Assembly (NCBI GenBank): GCA_016294035.1
Contig: JAEDCT010000013.1
Coordinates: 4,957-68,956 of the forward strand
DNA: 64,000 bases
From: Treponema sp.
GTDB taxonomy: Bacteria > Spirochaetota > Spirochaetia > Treponematales > Treponemataceae
Reading direction: 5' to 3'
Shown: positions 8,102-15,808 of the stretch, one piece after another
How the letters are laid out: each line of letters begins with the position of its first letter
Numbering within the stretch: position 1 is the first letter of the stretch
The notes under the pieces: generated by a model
Database searches by the model: none
What the model saw: the letters and a program-made list of their open reading frames with translations, nothing else
Told to the model about the DNA's origin: nothing
Made by a program: the position numbers and the translations under genes

Positions 8102-8953
8102 TCATGTGTTCATTCCGTGGCTTTTGACTACGTTGAATATCATATTGATTCCAATAATGAACACAAAAAGAACAACACCTGTTGCAATGAGGGCTCCCCT
8201 GTGAAGGTCTGTTGCATATCCCATTTCAATGACAATATTTGCTGTAAGGGTTCTGACTCCTTTCAAGATTGAATCAGGAATTCTTGCCTGGTTTCCAGCT
8301 ACCATGATTACTGCCATTGTTTCTCCGATTGCTCTTCCTATGCCAAGAATTACTCCTGCAAGTATTCCAGGTTTTGCTGCCGGAACCATTACCTTAAACA
8401 CAGCGCCTTCGTGTGTTGCTCCAAGTGCCCTGGCACCTTCATAGTAGGATGATGGAATTGCGTTGAGGCTGCTTTCTGATACTGAAATTATGGTTGGCAG
8501 AATCATCATTCCAAGGAGAAGGGATGCAGTAAGAACTGAGCTTCCGTTTCCTCCGAATGTGTTTCTTACAAAGGGAACAATTACCATGAGTCCGAAAAAG
8601 CCGTATACTACGCTTGGAATTCCGGCAAGCAGGTCAATTCCGTTTTTCAAGGGGCCATGCAGTCCTTTCGGGCAAAACCTCGAAAGAAATATTGCAGTCA
8701 TGAGTCCAATTGGAACACCAAAAAGAATAGCCCCTGCTGTTACGTACACACTTCCAGCAATCATGGGGAAAATTCCGAATGTGTCATTTCCTGGTTTCCA
8801 TTTTTGTCCCATAAGAAAGTCAATGGCTCCGATTTTGTGAATGGCCGGTATTCCGCTGGCAAAAAGAAAGAGACAAATCATTAGTACTGCCAGAATTGAA
8901 AATGCGGCACAAACCAGGAATATTAATTTGAATAATGATTCTTTTGTTTTCAT
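8102..8953 (-). CDS. pstC: Phosphate ABC transporter permease PstC
   Basis: PstC is the second membrane subunit of the Pst importer. The 283-residue protein has about six membrane segments, the PstC-typical block IPSVVYGFFGLMVIVPFVR (about 112-130) and the EAA loop YEGARALGATHEGAVFKVM. Its N-terminus (MKTKESLF) is like the internal Met40 start of PstA. There is no convincing ribosome site near the ATG. It lies 175 bp after pstS; the gap holds a hairpin-rich repeat that may lower expression of the permeases relative to the binding protein. Confidence 0.94.
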   Translation of the reverse strand: MKTKESLFKLIFLVCAAFSILAVLMICLFLFASGIPAIHKIGAIDFLMGQKWKPGNDTFGIFPMIAGSVYVTAGAILFGVPIGLMTAIFLSRFCPKGLHGPLKNGIDLLAGIPSVVYGFFGLMVIVPFVRNTFGGNGSSVLTASLLLGMMILPTIISVSESSLNAIPSSYYEGARALGATHEGAVFKVMVPAAKPGILAGVILGIGRAIGETMAVIMVAGNQARIPDSILKGVRTLTANIVIEMGYATDLHRGALIATGVVLFVFIIGINMIFNVVKSHGMNT

Positions 8954-9009
8954 AAAATATTAATGCCTTTTCCAGCCATGAATGTCCGGAAGCTTTTGAT
9001 TTTTTTGCG

Positions 9010-9129
9010 TTAGGGATTGTAAGGGCAGCGAAGCTGTTGCCTGAGCCAGCAGGCAATGAAGGCGAAAGCCGGAACCCTGAAAAGCCCGACGGCTGGAGTT
9101 TTGACCTTTCAAAACTCCAGCGAACGCCC
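9010..9129 (+). repeat. TTAGGGATTG repeat, copy B (pstS-pstC intergenic)
   Basis: This copy starts TTAGGGATTG at 9010 and shares blocks GCGAAG, GTTG...CAATGA, GGAACC and AAAGCCCG with copy A, but in the opposite orientation. It contains two perfect hairpins: TTGCCTG/CAGGCAA (9037-9056) and the 11-bp CTGGAGTTTTG/CAAAACTCCAG (9093-9120). It sits between the pstS stop and pstC and could act as a processing or mRNA-stabilising hairpin. Confidence 0.7.
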
Positions 9130-10007
9130 TATTTGATAATTTCATTCCACTTCTGGATTTTTCCAGTGTAGATGTCGCGGACGGTGTTTTTGTTAGCGTT
9201 GTCCAGTGGGTTTGATTTGTTGACAACAACTGCAATACCGTCCATGGCAATAGTGATTTCCTTGAGTCCCTTTGACTTTTCAGTTTCCTTGAGACTGCGG
9301 CTTGCCATTCCAATGTCACAGGTTTCTGATGCAGCATTTGTTATTCCAGTTGTAGAGTCGCTTGTCTGGAGCTCAATCTTTACATTAGGATTCACAGACT
9401 TGTAGGCTTCAATTAGTTTTTCCATTACTGGAGAAACTGAACTTGATCCTGCAACAACAACCTTTCCTGATGCCTTGCCTGATGATTTGAAGCTGTAAGC
9501 AGAATTTGTGTCCACGGAAATGTACTTGTTCTTTTCAACGATTTTCTGCCCCTGATCGCTCATGATGAAATTCACAAAGTCCTGTGCCGCTGCAGAAATA
9601 CTTGCCTTTACCGCAATGTTGAATGGTCTGCTGATTTTGTAGCTGCCATTTTTGATGTTGTCAATTGTTGCCTGAACACCGTCAATTTTCAGGGCCTTTA
9701 CTGAATCGTTGAGTGAACCAAGGGAAACATAACCGATTGAGTAATTGTCTCCGGCTACGCTGGTGAGCATTACTGATGTTGAGTTTGTGATTGCGGCTTC
9801 GTCTGTTGTGTAGTCAACTTTCTTTCCGCTGGAATTCTTTTGTTCAACACCGAAGAGTTCAATGAATGCACCGCGGGTTCCGCTTCCGTCTTCACGGCTC
9901 AAGACTGAAATTGATTTCTTGCTGTTGAATTTTGGTGCTGCAAAAACTGATGCAGCTGCAGTAATAGCCAGAGCCATTGCTGTGATTTTTTTAAGTGTAG
10001 GTTTCAT
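9129..10007 (-). CDS. pstS: Phosphate-binding protein PstS with swapped half order
   Basis: This periplasmic phosphate-binding protein has 292 residues and a signal peptide ending near VFA (about residue 23). Compared with classical PstS the two halves are exchanged: the SREDGSGTRGAF block, normally internal, is at about 37-48, while the normally N-terminal block AGSSSVSPVMEKLIEAYKSV is at about 185-205, followed by SDSTTG and the late KWNEI motif at the very end. The phosphate-contact segments are all present, so it should bind phosphate. GAGGAG lies 9 nt before the ATG. It is the first gene of the pstSCA transcript, under a strong Pho box. Confidence 0.92.
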   Translation of the reverse strand: MKPTLKKITAMALAITAAASVFAAPKFNSKKSISVLSREDGSGTRGAFIELFGVEQKNSSGKKVDYTTDEAAITNSTSVMLTSVAGDNYSIGYVSLGSLNDSVKALKIDGVQATIDNIKNGSYKISRPFNIAVKASISAAAQDFVNFIMSDQGQKIVEKNKYISVDTNSAYSFKSSGKASGKVVVAGSSSVSPVMEKLIEAYKSVNPNVKIELQTSDSTTGITNAASETCDIGMASRSLKETEKSKGLKEITIAMDGIAVVVNKSNPLDNANKNTVRDIYTGKIQKWNEIIK

Positions 10008-10039
10008 AAGAAAAATCTCCTCATAATTAAGATAGACTT

Positions 10040-10093
10040 AATCTACAGAAGCTGTGTTAAGCTATCGGGAAGATTCTGTTAAGTTTTTGTAAA
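10040..10093 (-). promoter_or_regulatory. Pho-box promoter of pstS
   Basis: Minus-strand 11-bp units TTTACAAAAAC, TTAACAGAATC, TTCCCGATAGC and TTAACACAGCT occupy 10093-10050. A 9-nt gap after the last TTAACA leads to TAGATT (10045-10040) as -10. The first, second and fourth units match the porin-gene array almost base for base. Confidence 0.8.
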
Positions 10094-10288
10094 ATAGTTT
10101 CGTGTTATGCATGGGGTGCAGGCAGTATATTGTCATGGACTTGAAAATTCAAAGATAATCAAAACCAGTCCTGGTGACGTTTTGGTGATTGAATTTTTAT
10201 CCGGATGCTGGAAATTGTGGTAATCTAGAATAAGGTTAACCCTTGTCCTGAAAATGGGAAGGGTATGGCCTAAAAAGGAGAGGTTGCC

Positions 10289-10957
10289 ATGAATTTTTGT
10301 TTGAAAAAAAATTGTTCTGATAAGTTTGTCTTATTCACTGTTTTGATTTCGTTTTTGATTGCTTGCCTTTATGTGTGGAAAGGAATAAAGACTGAATTTT
10401 CACTGCTTGCATACATTATTATTGGAATGAATATTCTGTATGTTCCTTTTGCCATTTTGTTTTCCAGAAGCGGATTTCCTTTCTTCTATATTATCTACTC
10501 GGCCTTCCTGATTTTTTCAATGGCATTTGAGCAGACCTATCTTTACAATAACTACTCGGCTTTATTCATTATCTGCGTTGTCATCATGATTCAGCCAAAG
10601 ATAAGAATTCCGGCTATTATTCTGTATTTTGTTCTGGTGACAATTGCCTTCGCTTTGAATGAGGAAATTCTCTATCACTATTTTATTCATGTTGTCAGAA
10701 GTATCTGGTATATCGGCCTTGTTGACTTTGTCCTCAGTGATAAGTTCAGGCGCAAGAAACTGGTTCTGTATGAGGATGAGAGGATGATTCTGGATCAGCT
10801 TTGTGAGGGAAAGGTTTATCAGAAAGAAGTTGAGGGATTCAGCGAAAATACAGTATATCGAAAACTAAAGGCTGCCCGCGAGCGAAATGGAAATGTTACC
10901 CGTGAACAGCTTGTTGATGCTTACAGAAACGAAAAGGAGAATGCCAGTCAGGAGTGA
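10289..10957 (+). CDS. Membrane protein with C-terminal helix-turn-helix-like domain
   Basis: The 222-residue protein has about five to six membrane helices in residues 12-150. A cytoplasmic tail follows (about 160-222) resembling a LuxR/sigma-4-type helix-turn-helix: MILDQLCEGKVYQKEVEGFS, ENTVYRKLKAARER. It could be a membrane-tethered transcription regulator; the signal is unknown. A GGAGAGG site is 7 nt before the ATG. An inverted repeat (ACCCTT...AAGGGT) lies about 25 nt upstream. It is divergent from pstS but lacks a Pho box on its own strand. The DNA-binding assignment is by pattern only. Confidence 0.65.
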   Translation: MNFCLKKNCSDKFVLFTVLISFLIACLYVWKGIKTEFSLLAYIIIGMNILYVPFAILFSRSGFPFFYIIYSAFLIFSMAFEQTYLYNNYSALFIICVVIMIQPKIRIPAIILYFVLVTIAFALNEEILYHYFIHVVRSIWYIGLVDFVLSDKFRRKKLVLYEDERMILDQLCEGKVYQKEVEGFSENTVYRKLKAARERNGNVTREQLVDAYRNEKENASQE

Positions 10958-11109
10958 TATTAAGGTGATGGTTTGCGGGTGAATTCATTTTGATTTTTTT
11001 CCTGGTAGTGTTAACTTGAATTAGAGTTTGAGTAGACTTTGAAAATACTATTTTTCAGGTGCTATCAAAGTTTTAATTTGCATGACTGGGTTGCAGTCAG
11101 GAGGAAAAA

Positions 11110-11490
11110 ATGCAGTTGAAGTTTTTTTATTGCAAGCATTGCGGAAAGATTATTTCCATGGTGAAGGATGGATCTCCGGAAACAATTTGCTGTGGTGAGC
11201 CAATGAGTGAACTGATTCCCGGGGTAACAGACGGTGCTGCTGAAAAGCATATTCCTGTCATTAGGGTTTCCGGTACCACTGTTTCGGTGACTGTTGGCTC
11301 TAAGCTCCATCCAAGTGAAAATGAGCATTACATTGAATGGATCCTCCTTCAGACGGATAAAGGCATTCAGCAGAAGAGGCTCTATCCTGGAAATATTCCT
11401 GAGGCTGATTTTGCCATTATGATAGGTGAAAAGGTAGAGGCGGCCTATGAATACTGCAATCTGCACAAGCTGTGGAAAGCGGACTATTAG
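11110..11490 (+). CDS. Desulfoferrodoxin / superoxide reductase
   Basis: Superoxide reductase reduces superoxide to peroxide without releasing oxygen, which suits an anaerobe. The 126-residue protein has the two-domain desulfoferrodoxin layout. Centre I cysteines are in YCKHCG and ICCGEPM (within residues 8-31). The centre II iron ligands are in EKHIPVI, LHPSENEHYIEW and the C-terminal EYCNLHKLW. Length is normal for the 2Fe class. An AGGAGG site precedes the ATG. It stands alone, with no rubredoxin gene next to it. Confidence 0.93.
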   Translation: MQLKFFYCKHCGKIISMVKDGSPETICCGEPMSELIPGVTDGAAEKHIPVIRVSGTTVSVTVGSKLHPSENEHYIEWILLQTDKGIQQKRLYPGNIPEADFAIMIGEKVEAAYEYCNLHKLWKADY

Positions 11491-11643
11491 ACAGGAACCT
11501 TTTCCCTGCAATGACACCCATAATTTGAATATTTCCTTGAATTTAACGAAAAATGTAACCATAATAATTGACATATAAAGCTAAATTTAGGTTTTTGAGG
11601 ATGGTTGCGTATTTTTTATGTGACTTATCCTCGGATTTGAATT

Positions 11644-11841
11644 ATGGACGACAGCGAATACTATTCAATAATGCGAAGGCAGTATTCTCATCCAATATCT
11701 GTCAAGAAAAAGAAAAATCCTGAACCAAAAGCAAGGAATCAGCAGAAATTGGGAAATACTCCGGGCTCTTTTTCAGAATGGACCAGGAAATATGGCCATG
11801 AGGATGCAGAAATGTTCTCTGAAAGAAATGATATGGAATAG
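11644..11841 (+). CDS. Small hypothetical protein before the chemoreceptor
   Basis: A 65-codon frame encoding a hydrophilic, Lys/Arg-rich protein ([20 protein letters not shown]). It has no signal peptide or motif. It ends 25 nt before the chemoreceptor start, so the two may be co-transcribed. Only a weak GGA site precedes the ATG. It could be a small cytoplasmic protein or a chance frame. Confidence 0.4.
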   Translation: MDDSEYYSIMRRQYSHPISVKKKKNPEPKARNQQKLGNTPGSFSEWTRKYGHEDAEMFSERNDME

Positions 11842-11866
11842 TTTTCCTGTTGTTGAGAGGGATATT

Positions 11867-13687
11867 ATGAATGTGTTTTCAACCTTCAAGTTTAGGATTA
11901 TTTGTGTCATTGCAGCACTCATAGTTGCTGTTTCCATTTTCCTTACCTATACTTCAATCAGGCAGATTCATCAGGTTTCTGAGAATGTTTTTGGAGACCA
12001 GGGTAGGATTGTTCTTGATAAGGCATCGAAGGTTATTGATGCAGAACGCTTCACCAATCTGGCTGCTTCTCTTGACCGAAATGATCCGTATTATGATATT
12101 TTGTATGAAAAGCTATACGAAATCAAACAGTTTTATTCATGCCGATTTTTGTATACGATGACAAGGGTCAATGGAACTGAGTTTGCCTATGTTGTTGATG
12201 GAAGTACAGTTGAGACGGATGAGGAAAATTTCTCTCCTATTGGAACCATTGAGGATATTTCCAGTTATGGAGAGGCACCCTTTGACTGTTATGACAACAT
12301 GAGGTTTGCCGCCTCTCACATTGAAAATCAGGAAGACTGGGGAAAGACAATTTCAGTCTATTCTCCAATCATGTATAATGGAAAGATCGTCGGAATGCTT
12401 GCCTGTGATTTTGATGCCGAAAAGCTTTCTGCCACTATTGACCATTCCAGCAGGAATATGATTATTGGCTGCGCAATTTGTCTTGTTGTTGTAATCCTTG
12501 CCATGTGGCTTTATATTGGAAACTTCTTCAGAAAGATTGCACGTGTTTCAAATGCAATGGATGTTATTTCTTCTGGTGCCAGGGATCTTACTGCACGTGT
12601 TCAGGTTTCGGGGAACAACGAAATTTCCATGCTTGCATCTTCATGCAACAAGGTTATGGCCAGCCTTCAGGAAGTTATTGGTGCAGAAAAAAAATCAGTT
12701 GAGGGACTTGCCCTTAATTCTCATGAGCTCATGAATCAGACTTCACAGAATCTTTCTGCAATTGCCACGGCAGATGAATCTGTTACTGAAATCTATGAGA
12801 AGGCACAGGCTCAGAGTTCCCTTATCGACAAGGCAATTTCGGTAATCAACGAGTATGTTAAGTCAGTCAATGAGCTTGATGGAAAGACCAAGGCCCAGGA
12901 AAATGCCATCGAGGAATCAAGTCAGTCTGTTGATGCAATCATGGACAATATAAAAGTACTCACAAATGCCCTTGAGAATATTTCTGAGGAATACAAGAAA
13001 ATTGTCATTGATACAAGGGATGGTCGTGAAAAGCAGAAGGTTGTTGTGGACAAGATTTCGCAGGTTCAGGAACTTGCAGAAAACCTTAATTCTGCAAACT
13101 CTGTCATCACACAGATTTCATCACAGACAAATCTTCTTGCAATGAATGCAGCTATTGAGGCAGCCCATGCGGGAACAGCCGGAAAGGGATTCAGTGTTGT
13201 TGCAGAAGAAATCAGAAAGCTTTCAGAAACTTCAGCAACTCAGACTAAGTCTGTAAGTGAGCTTCTTGAGGCAATTGAGTCGTCAATCGCAGGTATTGCA
13301 AATGCATCTGACAATTCAACTCAGTCATTTGACGTTCTCGGTGAAAGAATCAGGACTCTCGACAATGATATAATCAACATCAGGGAAAAAATCGAGAGAC
13401 AGAGCGAAGAAGGACGAAAAATCAAGGAAATGATGGGAATTATTTCTGATGCTTCAAACATGATTTCCCAGAGTTCAGGAATGATAAAGAAGAAGAACAA
13501 GGTTCTTGAAAGTCACATTGAGGAACTTCATTCTTCGGCAAATGAAATTCTCATGGGTTCTGAAGTTTCAAAGGAATATCTCAAGAGAATGCAGGAGTCT
13601 ACAAGTCGTTCAGCTGATAAGAGCAGGCAGAACCTGGGACTTTGTGAGGAAGTCAGAAGCATAGTCAACTCATACAAGACAGTGTAA
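11867..13687 (+). CDS. Methyl-accepting chemotaxis protein
   Basis: This transmembrane chemoreceptor of 606 residues would signal to CheA/CheW to bias flagellar rotation. It has an N-terminal membrane segment (about 11-31), a Cache-like periplasmic sensor (about 32-200), a second membrane segment (about 205-225), a HAMP region and a long signalling coiled coil. The invariant tip is visible: [20 protein letters not shown] followed by [18 protein letters not shown] 11867 has GAGAGG at 6 nt; the frame is open further upstream but overlaps the preceding small gene. The ligand cannot be told from sequence. Confidence 0.93.
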   Translation: MNVFSTFKFRIICVIAALIVAVSIFLTYTSIRQIHQVSENVFGDQGRIVLDKASKVIDAERFTNLAASLDRNDPYYDILYEKLYEIKQFYSCRFLYTMTRVNGTEFAYVVDGSTVETDEENFSPIGTIEDISSYGEAPFDCYDNMRFAASHIENQEDWGKTISVYSPIMYNGKIVGMLACDFDAEKLSATIDHSSRNMIIGCAICLVVVILAMWLYIGNFFRKIARVSNAMDVISSGARDLTARVQVSGNNEISMLASSCNKVMASLQEVIGAEKKSVEGLALNSHELMNQTSQNLSAIATADESVTEIYEKAQAQSSLIDKAISVINEYVKSVNELDGKTKAQENAIEESSQSVDAIMDNIKVLTNALENISEEYKKIVIDTRDGREKQKVVVDKISQVQELAENLNSANSVITQISSQTNLLAMNAAIEAAHAGTAGKGFSVVAEEIRKLSETSATQTKSVSELLEAIESSIAGIANASDNSTQSFDVLGERIRTLDNDIINIREKIERQSEEGRKIKEMMGIISDASNMISQSSGMIKKKNKVLESHIEELHSSANEILMGSEVSKEYLKRMQESTSRSADKSRQNLGLCEEVRSIVNSYKTV

Positions 13688-13752
13688 GTTTTGGAAACGG
13701 CATGCTTTTGTTTCATGTCCTGACTGGAATTTGTTTGCTGATTAAATTTAAG

Positions 13753-13787
13753 CATCCGGATGTAAGTGCTATGCTGTGGTCCGGATG
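13753..13787. terminator. Hairpin between convergent chemoreceptor and rhodanese genes
   Basis: CATCCGG (13753-13759) pairs with CCGGATG (13781-13787), followed by TTTT on the plus strand. It lies in the gap between two convergent genes, so it may serve both. The loop is long (21 nt), which weakens the call. Confidence 0.5.
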
Positions 13788-13799
13788 TTTTGCCTGAGA

Positions 13800-14216
13800 C
13801 TATTTTCGTGCTTTCGGGGCATCTTTTACTGTTCCGTAGCCCCAGTCCATTATTCCGCCGAATTCAAGGACATTTTCATATCCCATGGTTCCAAGCTTTT
13901 GCGCAGCCATTTTGCTTCTTCTGCCAGACCTGCAGTAAACCAGGATCATCTGTTTTTTGTCGCGAAGCTGTGCAGGTGGAATGCTTCCGATGGTTTCCAC
14001 TGGAATGTTGATTGCTCCCTTGATGTGTCCTTCGTCAAATTCCTTTTTTGTTCTCACATCCAGGATCACTATGTTCTTGTTGTTGTCCATGAGTGATTTT
14101 GCTTCTTTTTGTGAAATCTGCTCGTATGCCATGGTAGTCTCCTTTTTTTGTGCTGAGGCTGGAATCATGCTGAGTGTCATAAGTACCGGAAGAATAATTC
14201 TGGAAAAAATTTTCAT
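13800..14216 (-). CDS. Periplasmic rhodanese-like protein
   Basis: A 138-residue single-domain rhodanese (sulfurtransferase) with a signal peptide (residues 1-22, ending ASA). The active-site loop is YCRSGRRS with the catalytic Cys at about residue 95; the domain opens with VILDVRTKKEFDEGHIKGAI. Export suggests a role in periplasmic sulfur or redox chemistry, but substrates are unknown. There is no Shine-Dalgarno sequence; TATAAT lies 9 nt before the ATG, so the leader would be only a few bases. It is divergent from the MIF-like gene. Confidence 0.88.
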   Translation of the reverse strand: MKIFSRIILPVLMTLSMIPASAQKKETTMAYEQISQKEAKSLMDNNKNIVILDVRTKKEFDEGHIKGAINIPVETIGSIPPAQLRDKKQMILVYCRSGRRSKMAAQKLGTMGYENVLEFGGIMDWGYGTVKDAPKARK

Positions 14217-14301
14217 ATTTATTCTATTATAATCAATTTTCGTTTGAAATTCATCAATTAGCCCTTATAATGTATGTGAAAATTTATTCGTGGAGTAAAA
14301 C

Positions 14302-14643
14302 ATGCCTTTTATTGATTCAAAAATTACACTCAAGCTTTCTGATCAGCAGAAGGAAGACCTTAAGCGGGAACTGGGAAAGGCCATTTCGGTAATGAACAAG
14401 AGTGAAAACTATCTTATGGTTGGAATTCTTGATGGATATGACCTGTTTATGGGCGGAAAAAAACTTGAAAAGGGTGCCTTTATTTCAGTTCAGGTTCTGG
14501 GAACTGTTGATCAGGCTCAGAGTCAGAAGATGACAGGTGAAATCTGCAGGATTGTTTCGGAGCAGCTGGATATTCCTGGAAGCAACGTTTACGTGAATTA
14601 TCTTGGATACCGTGACTGGGGCTGGAACGGCGGAAATTTCTAG
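14302..14643 (+). CDS. MIF-superfamily tautomerase-like protein
   Basis: A 113-residue protein of the macrophage migration inhibitory factor family. The catalytic Pro follows the initiator Met (MPFIDSKITLKLS), and the C-terminal VYVNYLGYRDWGWNGGNF is typical. Such proteins form trimers and tautomerise small keto-enol substrates such as phenylpyruvate. The physiological substrate here is unknown, and in host-associated bacteria homologues may act on host cells (inference). A GGAG site precedes the ATG and TATAAT is at about 14265. It forms a single-gene unit. Confidence 0.88.
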   Translation: MPFIDSKITLKLSDQQKEDLKRELGKAISVMNKSENYLMVGILDGYDLFMGGKKLEKGAFISVQVLGTVDQAQSQKMTGEICRIVSEQLDIPGSNVYVNYLGYRDWGWNGGNF

Positions 14644-14690
14644 TTTCTGGCTGTCCTTATCTGTCATCATTAAAACGGGACAGCTGTACT

Positions 14691-15431
14691 TTACTTGTTT
14701 TCCTCAAAATGTTTCTGGTAGTACTTGTCCCTGTAAGCCTTTGGAGTCATTCCCTCATATTTTTTGAACACTGCAATGAAATGGGAGTGGCTTGAAAAAC
14801 AAAGGTAGTTGCTTATGTCAATGAATTCTTCCTCAGTGTAGCGCAGCATGTTCTTTGCTTCTTCTATGCGGACTTTCTGTATGTACTGGGTTATGGTCAT
14901 TCCAGTGGTTTTCTTGAAAAGCGTAGAAAGATAGTTTGTGCTGATGTGGGATGCATCGGCAATATCTTCAAGCAAAAGCGGGGTTCTTAAGTGTGCATGA
15001 ATGTATTCCTTTGCCAGTGTTACTGTCTTTGATATGGAAGAATCGTTTATTCCCTGCATTCTCTTTGTGAAATCAAAAATCATTTCCTTGTGAAGGGCAA
15101 CAATACTTTCTTCTGAGTGAAGCTTGTCTGATTTCTGGATGTAAAGGTCGCTTAGGGTGTATGAGGATTCTGCTGGCATTCCGCCTTCAATGCAGAATCT
15201 TGTTATCATGGCAACACTGACAATGAAGTGATACCTGATGTTGTTGATGGCGTTGTCAGAAAGCTTGCCCATTCCGTTGGAGCAAAGAGGGGAGTACAGC
15301 TTTTTTGCGGCTTCCAAGTCACCGGTTTTTACGGCATTGTAGAAAGCAAGCTCCTTGGAGTAAGAGTCGTGGAATATTTCATTTTCGCTCTGGAAAAGCA
15401 GTTTTTCCGGAAGTTCTCTTGAGGAATCCAT
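14691..15431 (-). CDS. AraC-family transcriptional regulator
   Basis: The 246-residue protein has an N-terminal all-helical domain of unknown ligand (about 1-135) and a C-terminal AraC DNA-binding domain with two helix-turn-helices (about 140-240; LLLEDIADASHISTNYLSTL and the ending FKKYEGMTPKAYR). The promoter hexamer TAAAAT (15443-15438) ends exactly 6 nt before the ATG and no ribosome site exists, so the transcript is probably leaderless. It is divergent from the GH16 enzyme gene, separated by a MITE-like insertion; regulation of that enzyme is a plausible guess. Confidence 0.9.
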   Translation of the reverse strand: MDSSRELPEKLLFQSENEIFHDSYSKELAFYNAVKTGDLEAAKKLYSPLCSNGMGKLSDNAINNIRYHFIVSVAMITRFCIEGGMPAESSYTLSDLYIQKSDKLHSEESIVALHKEMIFDFTKRMQGINDSSISKTVTLAKEYIHAHLRTPLLLEDIADASHISTNYLSTLFKKTTGMTITQYIQKVRIEEAKNMLRYTEEEFIDISNYLCFSSHSHFIAVFKKYEGMTPKAYRDKYYQKHFEENK

Positions 15432-15562
15432 GTATTTATTTTAACCCATAAATTGTAAAAATAAAGAAAATTTTGACAAAAATAGTATTTTAAAGGTATA
15501 TAACAATGAAATCCGGTCATAACATTATTGTCGAGGATAATAAGTTGGTTATTATCAATTAC

Positions 15563-15772
15563 GAGAATATCCCCTCAGGGACAGAACAATGATTTAACTA
15601 TAAAAATACTACCAGTCAGTCATCGAATGACAAAACCGCTAGCTAGCGTCGCTACACACGCAAGCCGGCAAGGAAACTATCGTTCCGTCTTGCGAGTGTT
15701 TTTGCCATCCGGTGCCTTCCTTCCCGTATTTTTATAATAATTACTTCCACTGTCCGTGAGGGGATATTTCCG
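15563..15772. mobile_element. MITE-like 210-bp imperfect palindrome with 9-bp direct repeats
   Basis: AATATCCCCTCAGGGACAG (15566-15584) is mirrored by CTGTCCGTGAGGGGATATT (15750-15768) with one mismatch. Further in, ATAAAAATAC pairs with GTATTTTTAT (15600/15726), CAAAA with TTTTG, and CACACGCAAG with CTTGCGAGTG (15655/15689). The element is flanked by perfect direct repeats ATCAATTAC (15554-15562 and 15773-15781), as expected for a 9-bp target duplication. It has no transposase gene. It ends 36 bp before the GH16 start codon. Confidence 0.7.
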
Positions 15773-15808
15773 ATCAATTACAGACAATACTTGATAGGGG
15801 TAAATGAG

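Noticed and set aside
11568..11573. TTGACA as a promoter for the small gene at 11644
   Set aside because: No acceptable -10 hexamer lies 16-18 bp downstream.
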